Origin: JBEKYD01 sp049509915
GTDB lineage: Bacteria > Acidobacteriota > Terriglobia > Bryobacterales > Bryobacteraceae
Reading direction: 5' to 3'
Length of the DNA stretch: 7,382 nt
Assembly: GCA_049509915.1 (NCBI GenBank)
Contig: JBEKZL010000393.1
Location: forward strand, 1 to 7,382
Each line of letters starts with the position of its first letter. The first letter of the stretch is position 1. The position numbers and the translations under genes are program-made. Under the pieces are notes generated by a model. The model saw only the letters and a program-made list of their open reading frames with translations. It was not told the DNA's origin and made no database searches. Shown here one piece after another: positions 1 through 7,217 of the stretch.

Positions 1-2
1 TG

Positions 3-1718
3 CGGCGTGTCTACGCCGGACCGGGAAACGCGATCGAGAAGCCCGGCCCGTTTCAATTGGGCTTCGATGGACACCACCTGGCGACTTCGTTCGTCGGCTT
101 CGAATTCGAGAACGGTATTTCCATGGTGCAAGCCGTGGATACTCCGCCCGACTACCTGGAGGTCGAGCCCGCTACGCGGACTTACACCCTGGTGACGCCC
201 CACGAACAAACGCTCACGTTCATCCCCACCGCCAACGTCTGGGGCGGGGTGAAAGTCTGGCGCGGCCTGTCCGGCTTCACTCGGTCGGGCGGAGTAGAGA
301 AACTGGCCGGGCGCTTTGTCTTCGATTTGTGGGACGGGCGGTATGGCCAGAGCGCCATCGACCTGGCCAAGGCGTTTCGCTACGGCCTGACCGATGCTGT
401 CGTTGTCTGGCACAACTGGCAGCGCTGGGGTTACGACTATCGCCTGCCCGATGTCTACCCGCCCAATCCGCAATATGGCACCACGGAAGAATTCGCCGCG
501 CTGGTGCGCCTGTGCAAAGACCACGGCGTGCTGTTCGCGCCGCACGACAACTACATCGATTTCTACCCGGACGCCGATGGCTTCAGTTACGGCAACATCG
601 CCTTCGATCGCGACGGGCAGCCTCGCAAGGCCTGGTATCACGCCGACCGCCAGGCGCAGTCCTACCGCGCGCGCGCCGACCGGCTGCGGCCGTTTCTCGA
701 ACGAAATATCAAAACCATCGCCGCCGGATTTGCGCCCGACGCCTATTTCATCGATGTCTGGTCCTCCATGGGCCCCTACGATTACTGGAGCGCGAGCGGG
801 GAGTTTTTCCCGCGAACCGTGACCCGCCAGTCCTGGCGCGACGCCTTCGCCTGGATTCGCGATTACCTGGGCGGTGCGCCGCAGATTTCCGAAGCCGGCC
901 ACGATCAACTGATCGGATGGCTCGACGGCGGACAAGCCAATCTCCTGCGCGTCGAAGCGCCGCCCGCCACCGGGTTCGTGTGGCCCATCGCCCACGCCGA
1001 CGCCGAGCGCATCCCGTGGTTCGATGCCGCCTACCACGACCGGTTCGCGTCCCACGGCGCGGGCTACGAGGATCGCTACGCGGCGGGGCTCGACGTGAAG
1101 GAACACGGCATGTACAGCCGCGACTACATCTCGACCGAAGTCCTGACCGGGCATCCCGCCATGGTCCGCCAGGCTTTCAGCCGCGAGGCCGTCCGCAAGT
1201 ATTGGCTGCTGCACGACCTGATGCGCGCGCTGGCGCTGCGGAAAATCGAAGGGGTGGAGTTCGGCGGCGGCAGCCTGCACCGCCAGCACGTTTCCTTGGA
1301 AGGCGGCGGCGAGGTATGGGTGAACCGCGGTGCGGGCGAGTGGAGCGTCGCCGGCCACAGCCTGCCGCAATATGGCTATTACGCGCGAGTTCCGGTCGGC
1401 GGGGGCGTAGTGGAAAGTGCCATCGAAACGCGTGCGGGAAGCGTGGTGGAGTGGTCGCGTTCGCCGGAAGCCTTCTACCAGGGCGAATACCGGGTCGCGC
1501 GCGGCGCCGGCGGTATCGACGTGACCCCGCTTCCGTCCGCACCGGCATTCGAAGCGCGAATCGATACGCGCGATCTGCCGTGGAGGATCGGCGAACCGAA
1601 GACGGCGGACGTGGTGGATGAAGCCGGACGCGTGCTGCGTTCCGAGCCCGTCGCCCTGGAGGGCGGAGTGGTGAACTTGCGTTTCGATGGCGCGGCTTTT
1701 GGCTGGCGCCTTCGCTGA
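3..1718 (+). CDS. Glycoside-hydrolase-like TIM-barrel protein, 5' end missing
   Basis: The frame is open from the window edge, so the start lies upstream; TTG at 57 is only an internal codon. Visible length is 571 residues, ending at TGA 1716-1718. Numbering from the codon at 3, a beta-rich N-terminal part leads into a barrel with strand-like segments: VVVWHNW (about 134-140), APHDNYIDFYPDA (about 180-192), AYFIDVWSS (D251) and ISEAGHD (E297). An Asp at one strand end and a Glu about 46 residues later fit a nucleophile and acid/base pair of a retaining glycosidase. The C-terminal 170 residues look like beta-sandwich, including VWVNRGAGEWSVAG. The pattern recalls GH101/GH129-type alpha-N-acetylgalactosaminidases and related uncharacterised acidobacterial proteins. 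Family and catalytic residues are inferred and the substrate is unknown. Any signal peptide would be upstream. The next gene is 365 bp away behind two hairpins, so it probably belongs to another transcription unit. Confidence 0.6.
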   Translation, partial: RRVYAGPGNAIEKPGPFQLGFDGHHLATSFVGFEFENGISMVQAVDTPPDYLEVEPATRTYTLVTPHEQTLTFIPTANVWGGVKVWRGLSGFTRSGGVEKLAGRFVFDLWDGRYGQSAIDLAKAFRYGLTDAVVVWHNWQRWGYDYRLPDVYPPNPQYGTTEEFAALVRLCKDHGVLFAPHDNYIDFYPDADGFSYGNIAFDRDGQPRKAWYHADRQAQSYRARADRLRPFLERNIKTIAAGFAPDAYFIDVWSSMGPYDYWSASGEFFPRTVTRQSWRDAFAWIRDYLGGAPQISEAGHDQLIGWLDGGQANLLRVEAPPATGFVWPIAHADAERIPWFDAAYHDRFASHGAGYEDRYAAGLDVKEHGMYSRDYISTEVLTGHPAMVRQAFSREAVRKYWLLHDLMRALALRKIEGVEFGGGSLHRQHVSLEGGGEVWVNRGAGEWSVAGHSLPQYGYYARVPVGGGVVESAIETRAGSVVEWSRSPEAFYQGEYRVARGAGGIDVTPLPSAPAFEARIDTRDLPWRIGEPKTADVVDEAGRVLRSEPVALEGGVVNLRFDGAAFGWRLR

Positions 1719-1803
1719 GCATTCGTGAGTGCCTGACCGACCTGGGGATTTCGCAGTTTCGGCGCGGCAACGCTCCCTGAGAAGCTGTGAAAAATTCAAT
1801 TTA
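1719..1803. other. Intergenic stretch without recognisable feature
   Basis: This is the first 85 bases after the glycosidase-like gene. I see no credible reading frame or RNA gene and no terminator with a T-tract. The only detail is a 9-base segment, cgctccctg at 1769-1777, whose reverse complement recurs at 1961-1969 at the outer edge of the second inverted repeat. This may be a fragment of the same repeat family. Confidence 0.5.
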
Positions 1804-1883
1804 TAGCCACCGATGAAGACCGATGAACGCAGATAAAACCCTTGTTTTCTTTATCGGTGTTTATCGGCGTTCATCGGTGGCTA
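1804..1883. repeat. Inverted repeat, 34-bp arms built of 10-bp units
   Basis: The left arm (1804-1837) and right arm (1850-1883) are reverse complements at 29 of 34 positions, around a 12-base loop (1838-1849). Each arm is itself a short tandem array with a 10-base period: the right arm runs ttatcggtgt, ttatcggcgt, tcatcggtgg (1851-1880), and the left arm repeats cgatgaa at 1811 and 1821 with a degenerate agataaa at 1831. As RNA it could fold into a long hairpin that may slow or stop transcription leaving the upstream gene, but no T-tract follows. The wording resembles a palindromic intergenic repeat I recall from several environmental bacterial phyla; that resemblance is from memory. No clear target duplication flanks it. 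Confidence 0.85.
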
Positions 1884-1898
1884 GATTTCTTCACGGCT

Positions 1899-1964
1899 CC
1901 TGACGGTCGCGGCTCGGTTACGGGCGCCGCGTGTTCCATGACTTACCGAGCCGCGACCGCCAGG
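1899..1964. repeat. Inverted repeat, 22-bp GC-rich arms
   Basis: Arms 1899-1920 and 1943-1964 are reverse complements at 20 of 22 positions (core ggtcgcggctcggt), separated by 22 bases. With one gap the pairing extends a few bases outward (ggctcc on the left, ggagcgg on the right). It would form a strong hairpin in RNA but lacks a following run of T, so a classical intrinsic terminator is not supported. I believe sequences with the core gagccgcgaccg are repeated between genes in Solibacter-type genomes, which would make this a dispersed repeat; that is recollection, not a search. Confidence 0.8.
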
Positions 1965-1994
1965 GAGCGGTTAGCGAACTTCCGCATGCCCACC

Positions 1995-2040
1995 ATGTTA
2001 GTATTTATTAATATATATATAAATTTAGCATATGCGGGAA
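1995..2040 (+). promoter_or_regulatory. AT-rich promoter-like region, possible operator
   Basis: A run of almost pure A/T (2002-2027) interrupts GC-rich DNA directly upstream of the ATPase start. TATAAAT at 2018-2024 is a plausible -10 element; the bases 17 upstream (1995-2000, atgtta) are only a weak -35. Positions 2004-2023 form an imperfect palindrome (16 of 20), and the wider block is bounded by atgtta and tagcat (5 of 6 complementary), so a dimeric repressor could bind here. No regulator gene is visible in the window. The distance to the ATG at 2084 leaves a leader of about 50 bases, which contains tgccggtc twice, 9 bases apart (2044 and 2053). Confidence 0.4.
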
Positions 2041-2072
2041 CAATGCCGGTCGTGCCGGTCTCTAACCACCAC

Positions 2073-2076
2073 GGAG
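2073..2076 (+). promoter_or_regulatory. Ribosome binding site for the ATPase gene
   Basis: GGAG lies 7 bases upstream of ATG 2084, a good Shine-Dalgarno position. It fixes the ATPase start and shows that translation begins in the frame that is then lost near 2176. Confidence 0.7.
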
Positions 2077-2083
2077 TCCTGAA

Positions 2084-2786
2084 ATGCTGGAAGCGCGCTC
2101 CCTCACCAAGTATTACAACCACACACCTGCCGTCCGCCAGGTCAGCTTTACGGTCAGTCCGGGCGAGATCCTCGGCGGAGGAGCCGCATCTTTACCCGCA
2201 CCTCACTGGCCGGGAGTATCTCCGCCTGGCCGGCAGGTTGCGGGGAATGCCGCGCCAGGTGCTCGAACCCAAATTGGACGAATTCCTCCGCGTCTTCGGC
2301 CTCTGGAGCGACAGCCACACGCCCCTGTCTTCATATTCCAAGGGCATGCGCCAGAAAATCCTCCTCTCGGCGGCTCTGCTCCACGACCCGGATATCCTCA
2401 TCCTGGACGAGCCGTTCTCGGGCCTGGATGTGACCTCCGCCCTGATGTTGCGGAGTCTTCTACGGGCGCTGGCGGACCGGGGAAAGATGATTCTGTACAG
2501 TTCTCACGTTCTCGAAGTGGTCGAGAAGATCTGTTCCAAGGTCGTAATCCTCCGGCGAGGCGAAGTGGTGGCGTACGATTCGATCGAGCGGCTTCGGGAG
2601 TTGATGAGCCAGCCTTCGCTCGAAGGTGTGTTCGCCCAGTTGGCGGAGGTGGCGAATGGCGACGAGATGGCGAATCGTGTTGTAGAGGCGATGAGTTACC
2701 CGCGGCCGGCAGCATCGGCGGCAGGAGGCTTGACAGACGACAAAAGGCGATCGTCTTTCCCACCGGCCGAAGGACCAGAGCCGCCC
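2084..2786 (+). pseudogene. ABC-2-type transporter ATP-binding gene, Walker A deleted and frameshifted
   Basis: From ATG 2084 the protein reads MLEARSLTKYYNHTPAV, then QVSFTVSPGEILG (to 2176), a normal start for an ABC ATPase of the DrrA/CcmA exporter class. The next expected part, the GxxGxGKST loop and the following 45-55 residues, is absent. From 2178 the homology resumes one base out of register with EEPHLYPHLTGREYL. That frame keeps the signature segment SYSKGMRQK (2331-2357), Walker B ILILDEP (2394-2414), the D-loop SGLD (2418-2429), and the H-loop histidine at 2505-2507. It then runs to about EAM near 2693. No stop follows; a Pro/Ala-rich stretch of about 32 codons leads directly into the permease frame. 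As read, no working ATPase can be made: the 2084 start goes out of frame, and an internal start such as ATG 2247 would lack nucleotide binding. The alternatives are true gene decay and a collapsed or erroneous assembly. The class is firm; the 3' boundary is my choice. Confidence 0.8.
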
Positions 2787-5501
2787 GTGGCACTCGGCCT
2801 GCGCGTGTATCGCGGCATCGCCAGCGCATTTCCGGATGAGTTTCAAAACGTCTATGGCGGCGAGTTGCTCCAAACGGCCGAAGACACCATTGCCCCCGTC
2901 TGGCGGCAACATGGCTGGTTTGGACTGGCGCGCGTGCTGCTCGATGTCGCCATCCGCGTGCCGCTCGAGCACGCAGCCGAGCTCGGGCGGAATTTGCGCT
3001 ATGCCCTGCGGATGCTTCTCGGCTCGCCGGGCTTCACCGCGGTGGCGCTGATTTCGCTCTGCCTGGGGATTTCGATCGCCGCCTGCGCCTATAGCGAGAT
3101 GAACGGCCTGTTGCGCGACCTGCCCGGAGTGCCGAAGCCCGCCGAGTTAGTGGCGCTGCAGGCGCCGTCGTCCTATCCCGCCTACAAGCGCTATCGCGAG
3201 TTGAACGATCTGTTCACGTCCACCTTCGCCTATATCGCGCCGGTGCCCTTCGCGGTTTCATTCGGCGGTCACACGGAACGGACTTGGGGACACCTGGTCA
3301 CGCCCTCGTATTTTTCCACGCTGGGCGTACAGCCATCGTTGGGCCGCTTCTTCGATGCGACAGACGAGCAGCCGGGGCGGACGCCGGTTGTGGTAGTAAG
3401 CTACCGATTCTGGGAAGACCATCTGGGCTCGAACCCTTCGGTCGTCGGCAGCGCCATTCGCATCAATGGTTACCCCAGCACGATTGTCGGCGTGGGGCGA
3501 AAGGAGTTTCTGGGCGCATCGCCGGCGGTGTTCGTGGCAGACCTGTGGCTGCCAGTCTCGGTAGACGCGCGGATGGCGCCGGAGTTGGATGGCGACGCTT
3601 TGCAACGGCGCGACCTGACCATGTTTCAGGTGGCGGGACGCTTGCGGCCGGGTGTTACCGAAGCCGGGGCGGGGGCCGAGTTGAGTGCAACCGCGCAGCA
3701 AATGGCGGAGAATTATGGCGATCCGGATCGAAATCGGAAGGGCGAGCGGATTTCGTTGCTCCGCGCTGGAAAGGTGCTCCCGCTGCGCCAGCAGGATGTG
3801 CCGTTCTACCGGGAGTTCCTGCTGGTGATGGCCGGGCTGCTGTTGACGATCGCCTGCGCCAACGTGGCCAATATGATGCTGGCGCGGGCGGGCGACCGGC
3901 GCAAGGAAATCGCCGTGCGCCTGGCGATGGGCGCCAGCCGCGCCCGCCTGATCCGCCAGTTGCTGACCGAGAGCATGCTGCTGGCCGTGGGCGCCGCCAT
4001 CCTCGCGTTCCCAATCTGCTTCTGGTTGATGCACCTGCTTTCTCAATTGCGAATGCCGTTTCCGATTCCCGTCACCTTCGACCTGATGCCCGATTGGCGG
4101 GCGCTGGTGTTCACCTTCGCGATCGCCGCCTTCACCGGTTTGGCCTTCGGCCTTGCGCCGGCGCTGCAGGCTACGCGCACGAACCTGGTTTCGGCGCTCA
4201 AGGAAGGCGGCAACGTGGGCCTGCGCAAGTACCGGTGGCTGAGTTTGCGCAACGTGCTCGTGCTCGGCCAAATGGCGGCGTCGCTGATGCTGCTGCTGAT
4301 CACCGGCTACATGGGCCTCGGCATCCAGGGCACGCTGGGGGCGCAGGAAGGGTTCAACCCCAGGAATCTCTACCTGGTCTCCCTCGATCCGGTGCGCGAC
4401 GGGTATTCGGCGGCGCGCGCGGAGGCGTTTTTCGGGAACCTGCTGGAGCGCGTGAAGACGCTTCCCGGCATCACCGCCGCATGCCTGACCGATACGCTGC
4501 CGGTTTCGTTCGACGGCAACTCCGGTGTGCGGCTTTCCGACGCCGGCCGGCAAGCCAATGCGCCTCCCAACGGCTACTGGGCGCGTAAGCACAGCGTGGG
4601 CCGCGACTATTTCGAGACGGCGGGCATTCGCATCCTGACTGGACGCGGCTTTCAAAGGCAGGACGAGGCAAACGGCGCCGCGGCGATTGTCGTCAGCCAG
4701 GAAGCGGTGCGGCAGATCTGGAAGGGCGAAGATCCGGTGGGACGCCGCATCGAGATCGGCAATTGGGAGGCGGCCGGGGCCTCCGCGGCGTGGATCGGCA
4801 CGATCGACCACCGCGCTTCCGCGCTGGCGAGAGAACCCCAGACGTTCGAGGTGGTCGGCGTGGTTCACGATGTGTCGGAAGATGTGATTGCGAGCAAGAA
4901 GCATGCGGCGGTGTACTTTCCGCTCCACCCGGCCGATTACGCGCATCCTTCTTTGCGCGGGGTGACGCTGATGGTGCGCGCGGCGCCGGGAGTGGAACCT
5001 ATCGGCGCGGTGCGGCGCCAGATCGCCGCCATCGATGCGAACATCGCGCCCTTCAACGCGGGCAGCATGAGCGAACACATCGCGCAGTATATGTCTGCGC
5101 TTCAGGGGGCTTCCTGGACATACGGCTTCATGGGCGTGTTCGGCCTCGTTCTGGCATCAGTGGGGCTGGCCGGAGTGACAGGTTATTCGGTATCGAAGCG
5201 CGGGCATGAGATCGGCATCCGCATGGCGCTGGGCGCGCAGAAGCGCGACGTGCTGACGCTGGTAATGAAGGAGGGAGCAATCCTGGTATTGGTGGGCACG
5301 GTGGCAGGCCTGGCGCTTGCCTGGGCCGGGATCCGCGCCGTCTCCGCCATGTTCTTCACCGTGGCCAGCGTGCGCAGCTCCGACCCCGTGCTGCTGGTGG
5401 GCGCCCCGCTGCTGCTGGCCGGACTGGCCTTGCTCGCCTGCTACTTGCCAGCCCGCCGATCGGCGCGCATCGATCCCGTGGCGGCCTTGCGCCAGGAGTG
5501 A
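2787..5501 (+). CDS. ADOP-type FtsX/MacB-like ABC transporter permease
   Basis: The protein is 904 residues from GTG 2787, chosen because VALGLRVYRGIASAFPDEF resembles the usual N-terminus of this permease subgroup. A modest AAGGA lies 12 bases upstream. The open frame continues upstream into the ATPase remnant, so a fusion cannot be excluded. Order: a soluble helical N-terminus (1-80), TM1 (about 82-105), a first MacB-like extracytoplasmic domain, FtsX module one with TMs near 344-368, 397-420 and 439-460, TM5 (489-512), a second extracytoplasmic domain, and FtsX module two with TMs near 781-803, 830-853 and 867-886. Both modules carry the cytoplasmic coupling motif (RRKEIAVRLAMGASRARL and RGHEIGIRMALGAQKRDV), and the end PARRSARIDPVAALRQE is characteristic. 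Such permeases work as mechanotransmission-type membrane subunits driven by a separate ATPase; the substrate here is unknown. The reading frame is intact throughout, unlike the ATPase before it. Confidence 0.85.
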   Translation: MALGLRVYRGIASAFPDEFQNVYGGELLQTAEDTIAPVWRQHGWFGLARVLLDVAIRVPLEHAAELGRNLRYALRMLLGSPGFTAVALISLCLGISIAACAYSEMNGLLRDLPGVPKPAELVALQAPSSYPAYKRYRELNDLFTSTFAYIAPVPFAVSFGGHTERTWGHLVTPSYFSTLGVQPSLGRFFDATDEQPGRTPVVVVSYRFWEDHLGSNPSVVGSAIRINGYPSTIVGVGRKEFLGASPAVFVADLWLPVSVDARMAPELDGDALQRRDLTMFQVAGRLRPGVTEAGAGAELSATAQQMAENYGDPDRNRKGERISLLRAGKVLPLRQQDVPFYREFLLVMAGLLLTIACANVANMMLARAGDRRKEIAVRLAMGASRARLIRQLLTESMLLAVGAAILAFPICFWLMHLLSQLRMPFPIPVTFDLMPDWRALVFTFAIAAFTGLAFGLAPALQATRTNLVSALKEGGNVGLRKYRWLSLRNVLVLGQMAASLMLLLITGYMGLGIQGTLGAQEGFNPRNLYLVSLDPVRDGYSAARAEAFFGNLLERVKTLPGITAACLTDTLPVSFDGNSGVRLSDAGRQANAPPNGYWARKHSVGRDYFETAGIRILTGRGFQRQDEANGAAAIVVSQEAVRQIWKGEDPVGRRIEIGNWEAAGASAAWIGTIDHRASALAREPQTFEVVGVVHDVSEDVIASKKHAAVYFPLHPADYAHPSLRGVTLMVRAAPGVEPIGAVRRQIAAIDANIAPFNAGSMSEHIAQYMSALQGASWTYGFMGVFGLVLASVGLAGVTGYSVSKRGHEIGIRMALGAQKRDVLTLVMKEGAILVLVGTVAGLALAWAGIRAVSAMFFTVASVRSSDPVLLVGAPLLLAGLALLACYLPARRSARIDPVAALRQE

Positions 5502-5511
5502 AAATCACATC

Positions 5512-7206
5512 ATGATAGAATGGCTTCGCGAGACGCACGGACCGGTATTCGAGCTCTTTCGCCATTTCCTGCTGAGTTTCTTCTCGAGCGAACTGGTTAC
5601 GGCCACCGGCCAGACAGCGTCTACATTGTTTGGCGTGTTTGCCTGTCTGCTGCCCTGCGGCATGATGTTCGTGCAGCCGCTCAAGCTCAAGTACGAGTAC
5701 TTTTCGAGCCTTCCAGTTCCGGGGCCCTATCGCGAAGCCGTCCGCGCCGACGAACTCTGGCTGATCGTTCTTGTGATGTCCGTGATCGGAGTCCTGACCG
5801 CCATCAAGTGGCAGTCTCTGTTTCCGGGATTGCGGGATTATCGCGCCCTGGCATCGCTGCCACTTCGGCCCGCGCAGGTTTTCGCGGGCAAATTCCTGGC
5901 TCTGGTTACGGTCGCCACGGTTGCGGTTTTCACTCTGAGCTTACTCACCGCATTCTCGTTTGCTCCGGTTTCCGCCGGCCGCTGGGCAATGAATCCATCC
6001 CTGGGACCGCGAATTCTGGCACATGCCGCCGCATCTACCGCCGCCGGTTATTTCTTTTTCTTCGCGGTGGTTACCCTCCAGGGCGTGCTTCTGAATGTGC
6101 TGCGGCCGAGCCTATTCGAGCGGGTCACCGGATACTTACAGGGATTTCTTGTGGCGGCCATGCTGATCCTGCTGGTGATGAGCTTCTCTATCCAGCCGGA
6201 ATTCACCCGCGCGGCCATCCGCCCGGAACTGGCACGCTGGCTTCCGCCGGTGTGGTTCCTGGGCCTTTGCCAGGCGATCTCCGGGGATCCGGATCCGGCA
6301 ATGCAGGCGCTCGCGCACACGGCCCGGGCGGCGCTCGCGATCTCCTCGGGGCTGGCTGTATTCACCTACCTGATCAGCTATGGCCGCCATCGCGCCCTGG
6401 TAGTAGAGGGAGTGGCCGTACCCGCCAAAACTCGGGCGTGGGCAGCCACCTTGCTCGACTGGTTCGTTCCCGATCCTCGCCAGCAGGCCATCCTCGTCTT
6501 CATGGTCAGAACCCTGGCGGGCAGCGGCCAGCACCGCATGATCCTGATGGGTTACGGTGGTTTCGGCCTGGCCATCCTGCTAAGCGGTATGATCGGCATG
6601 CGCGAAATCGTCGAACCCGCCAGGTTGGTCCCGGCGTGCTTCGTCTACGCGCATGTGATTCTGCTGGTCTTTCTGCTGCTCGGCGTGCGCCACCTGTTTT
6701 CCATTCCAACCGAACTGGGGGCGAATTGGATGTTCCGCATCGCGGAACGGGAAGGGCGCCGCCAGTGGATGCGCGCGGTGGACCGTTTGGTCCTCTTTTC
6801 GGGCGCGGTCGTAATGCTGGCCGTCCCCTTCCCCGCCGAGGTCAAGTTTCTCGCCTGGCGCGCGCTGGCCGAGTCGGTGCTATTCGCGGCTTTCGGCCTG
6901 CTCTGTTACGAATGGGCGTTCGCTTCCTGGGAGAAACTACCGTTCACCTGCTCGTATCTTCCCGGAAAGGCGCCGGCGTGGCTCATGGCATTGAAACTCC
7001 TCGGAATTCTCACTCTGCTACCCATTGTGAGCGGGATTATGCTCGCCTGTTTGTACAACCCTGTAGCGTACCTGGTGGCGATGGCCGTTCTGCTGGCGGC
7101 TTGGGCCCGCGCCCGCGCGATCCGAAAAGAGACCTGGGGCGAGGTACGCTTGCGATACGAAGAATTGCCCGAGCCGGCGATTCACGGGCTAAACCTGCTT
7201 CAATAG
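5512..7206 (+). CDS. Polytopic membrane protein, probable ABC-2-like exporter subunit
   Basis: The protein is 564 residues from ATG 5512, the first good start after the permease stop. AGGAG at 5494-5498 lies inside the permease's last codons, 13 bases upstream, which is somewhat far. The reading frame is open further upstream, but that part overlaps the well-supported permease end. About twelve hydrophobic segments are visible, for example near residues 31-53 and 75-95, a GYFFFFAVVTLQGVLLNVL segment, and a long C-terminal pair around LKLLGILTLLPIVSGIM. There is no signal peptide, no ATP-binding motif and no large extracytoplasmic domain. I cannot assign a named family. Its position ten bases after the permease, behind an ABC-2-class ATPase, suggests it is the channel partner of that ATPase; this is inference. 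The coding frame is intact with no sign of decay. Confidence 0.75.
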   Translation: MIEWLRETHGPVFELFRHFLLSFFSSELVTATGQTASTLFGVFACLLPCGMMFVQPLKLKYEYFSSLPVPGPYREAVRADELWLIVLVMSVIGVLTAIKWQSLFPGLRDYRALASLPLRPAQVFAGKFLALVTVATVAVFTLSLLTAFSFAPVSAGRWAMNPSLGPRILAHAAASTAAGYFFFFAVVTLQGVLLNVLRPSLFERVTGYLQGFLVAAMLILLVMSFSIQPEFTRAAIRPELARWLPPVWFLGLCQAISGDPDPAMQALAHTARAALAISSGLAVFTYLISYGRHRALVVEGVAVPAKTRAWAATLLDWFVPDPRQQAILVFMVRTLAGSGQHRMILMGYGGFGLAILLSGMIGMREIVEPARLVPACFVYAHVILLVFLLLGVRHLFSIPTELGANWMFRIAEREGRRQWMRAVDRLVLFSGAVVMLAVPFPAEVKFLAWRALAESVLFAAFGLLCYEWAFASWEKLPFTCSYLPGKAPAWLMALKLLGILTLLPIVSGIMLACLYNPVAYLVAMAVLLAAWARARAIRKETWGEVRLRYEELPEPAIHGLNLLQ

Positions 7207-7208
7207 GG
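7205..7208 (+). promoter_or_regulatory. Weak ribosome binding site overlapping a stop codon
   Basis: AGGG overlaps the TAG stop of the membrane protein gene (7204-7206) and lies 9 bases before ATG 7218. This arrangement fits translational coupling of the two genes in one transcript. Confidence 0.4.
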
Positions 7209-7217
7209 TCGTTACAC

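Noticed and set aside
329..1621. 430-codon + strand frame inside the glycosidase-like gene
   Set aside because: Arg/Ala-rich composition without motifs; the other frame encodes recognisable barrel segments, so this is a shadow.
1804..1964. CRISPR-like array from the neighbouring repeats
   Set aside because: The units are inverted arms and 10-bp tandem pieces, with no regular spacers of 30-40 bases and no cas genes.
1899..1964. Rho-independent terminator
   Set aside because: The hairpin is strong but no T-run follows the right arm, so termination is possible but not supported by the usual signature.
1842..2177. Upstream part of the long frame that ends at 5501
   Set aside because: It begins at a TTG inside a repeat loop and runs through both hairpin and promoter sequences. 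The real ATPase start is in another frame at 2084 with its own ribosome binding site.
2177..2839. Continuation of the ATPase start frame
   Set aside because: After GEILG it becomes low-complexity Gly/Arg/Pro sequence with no ATPase motif, the mark of a frameshifted read-through.
3258..5078. 606-codon open frame on the minus strand
   Set aside because: It lies entirely antisense to the permease and its composition (rich in Arg, His and Gln, no hydrophobic or domain pattern) is that of a shadow frame in GC-rich DNA.
5317..5511. Earlier start for the membrane protein overlapping the permease
   Set aside because: The extension is Pro/Ala/Cys-rich shadow sequence of the permease's last segments; ATG 5512 follows the permease stop and gives a normal N-terminus.
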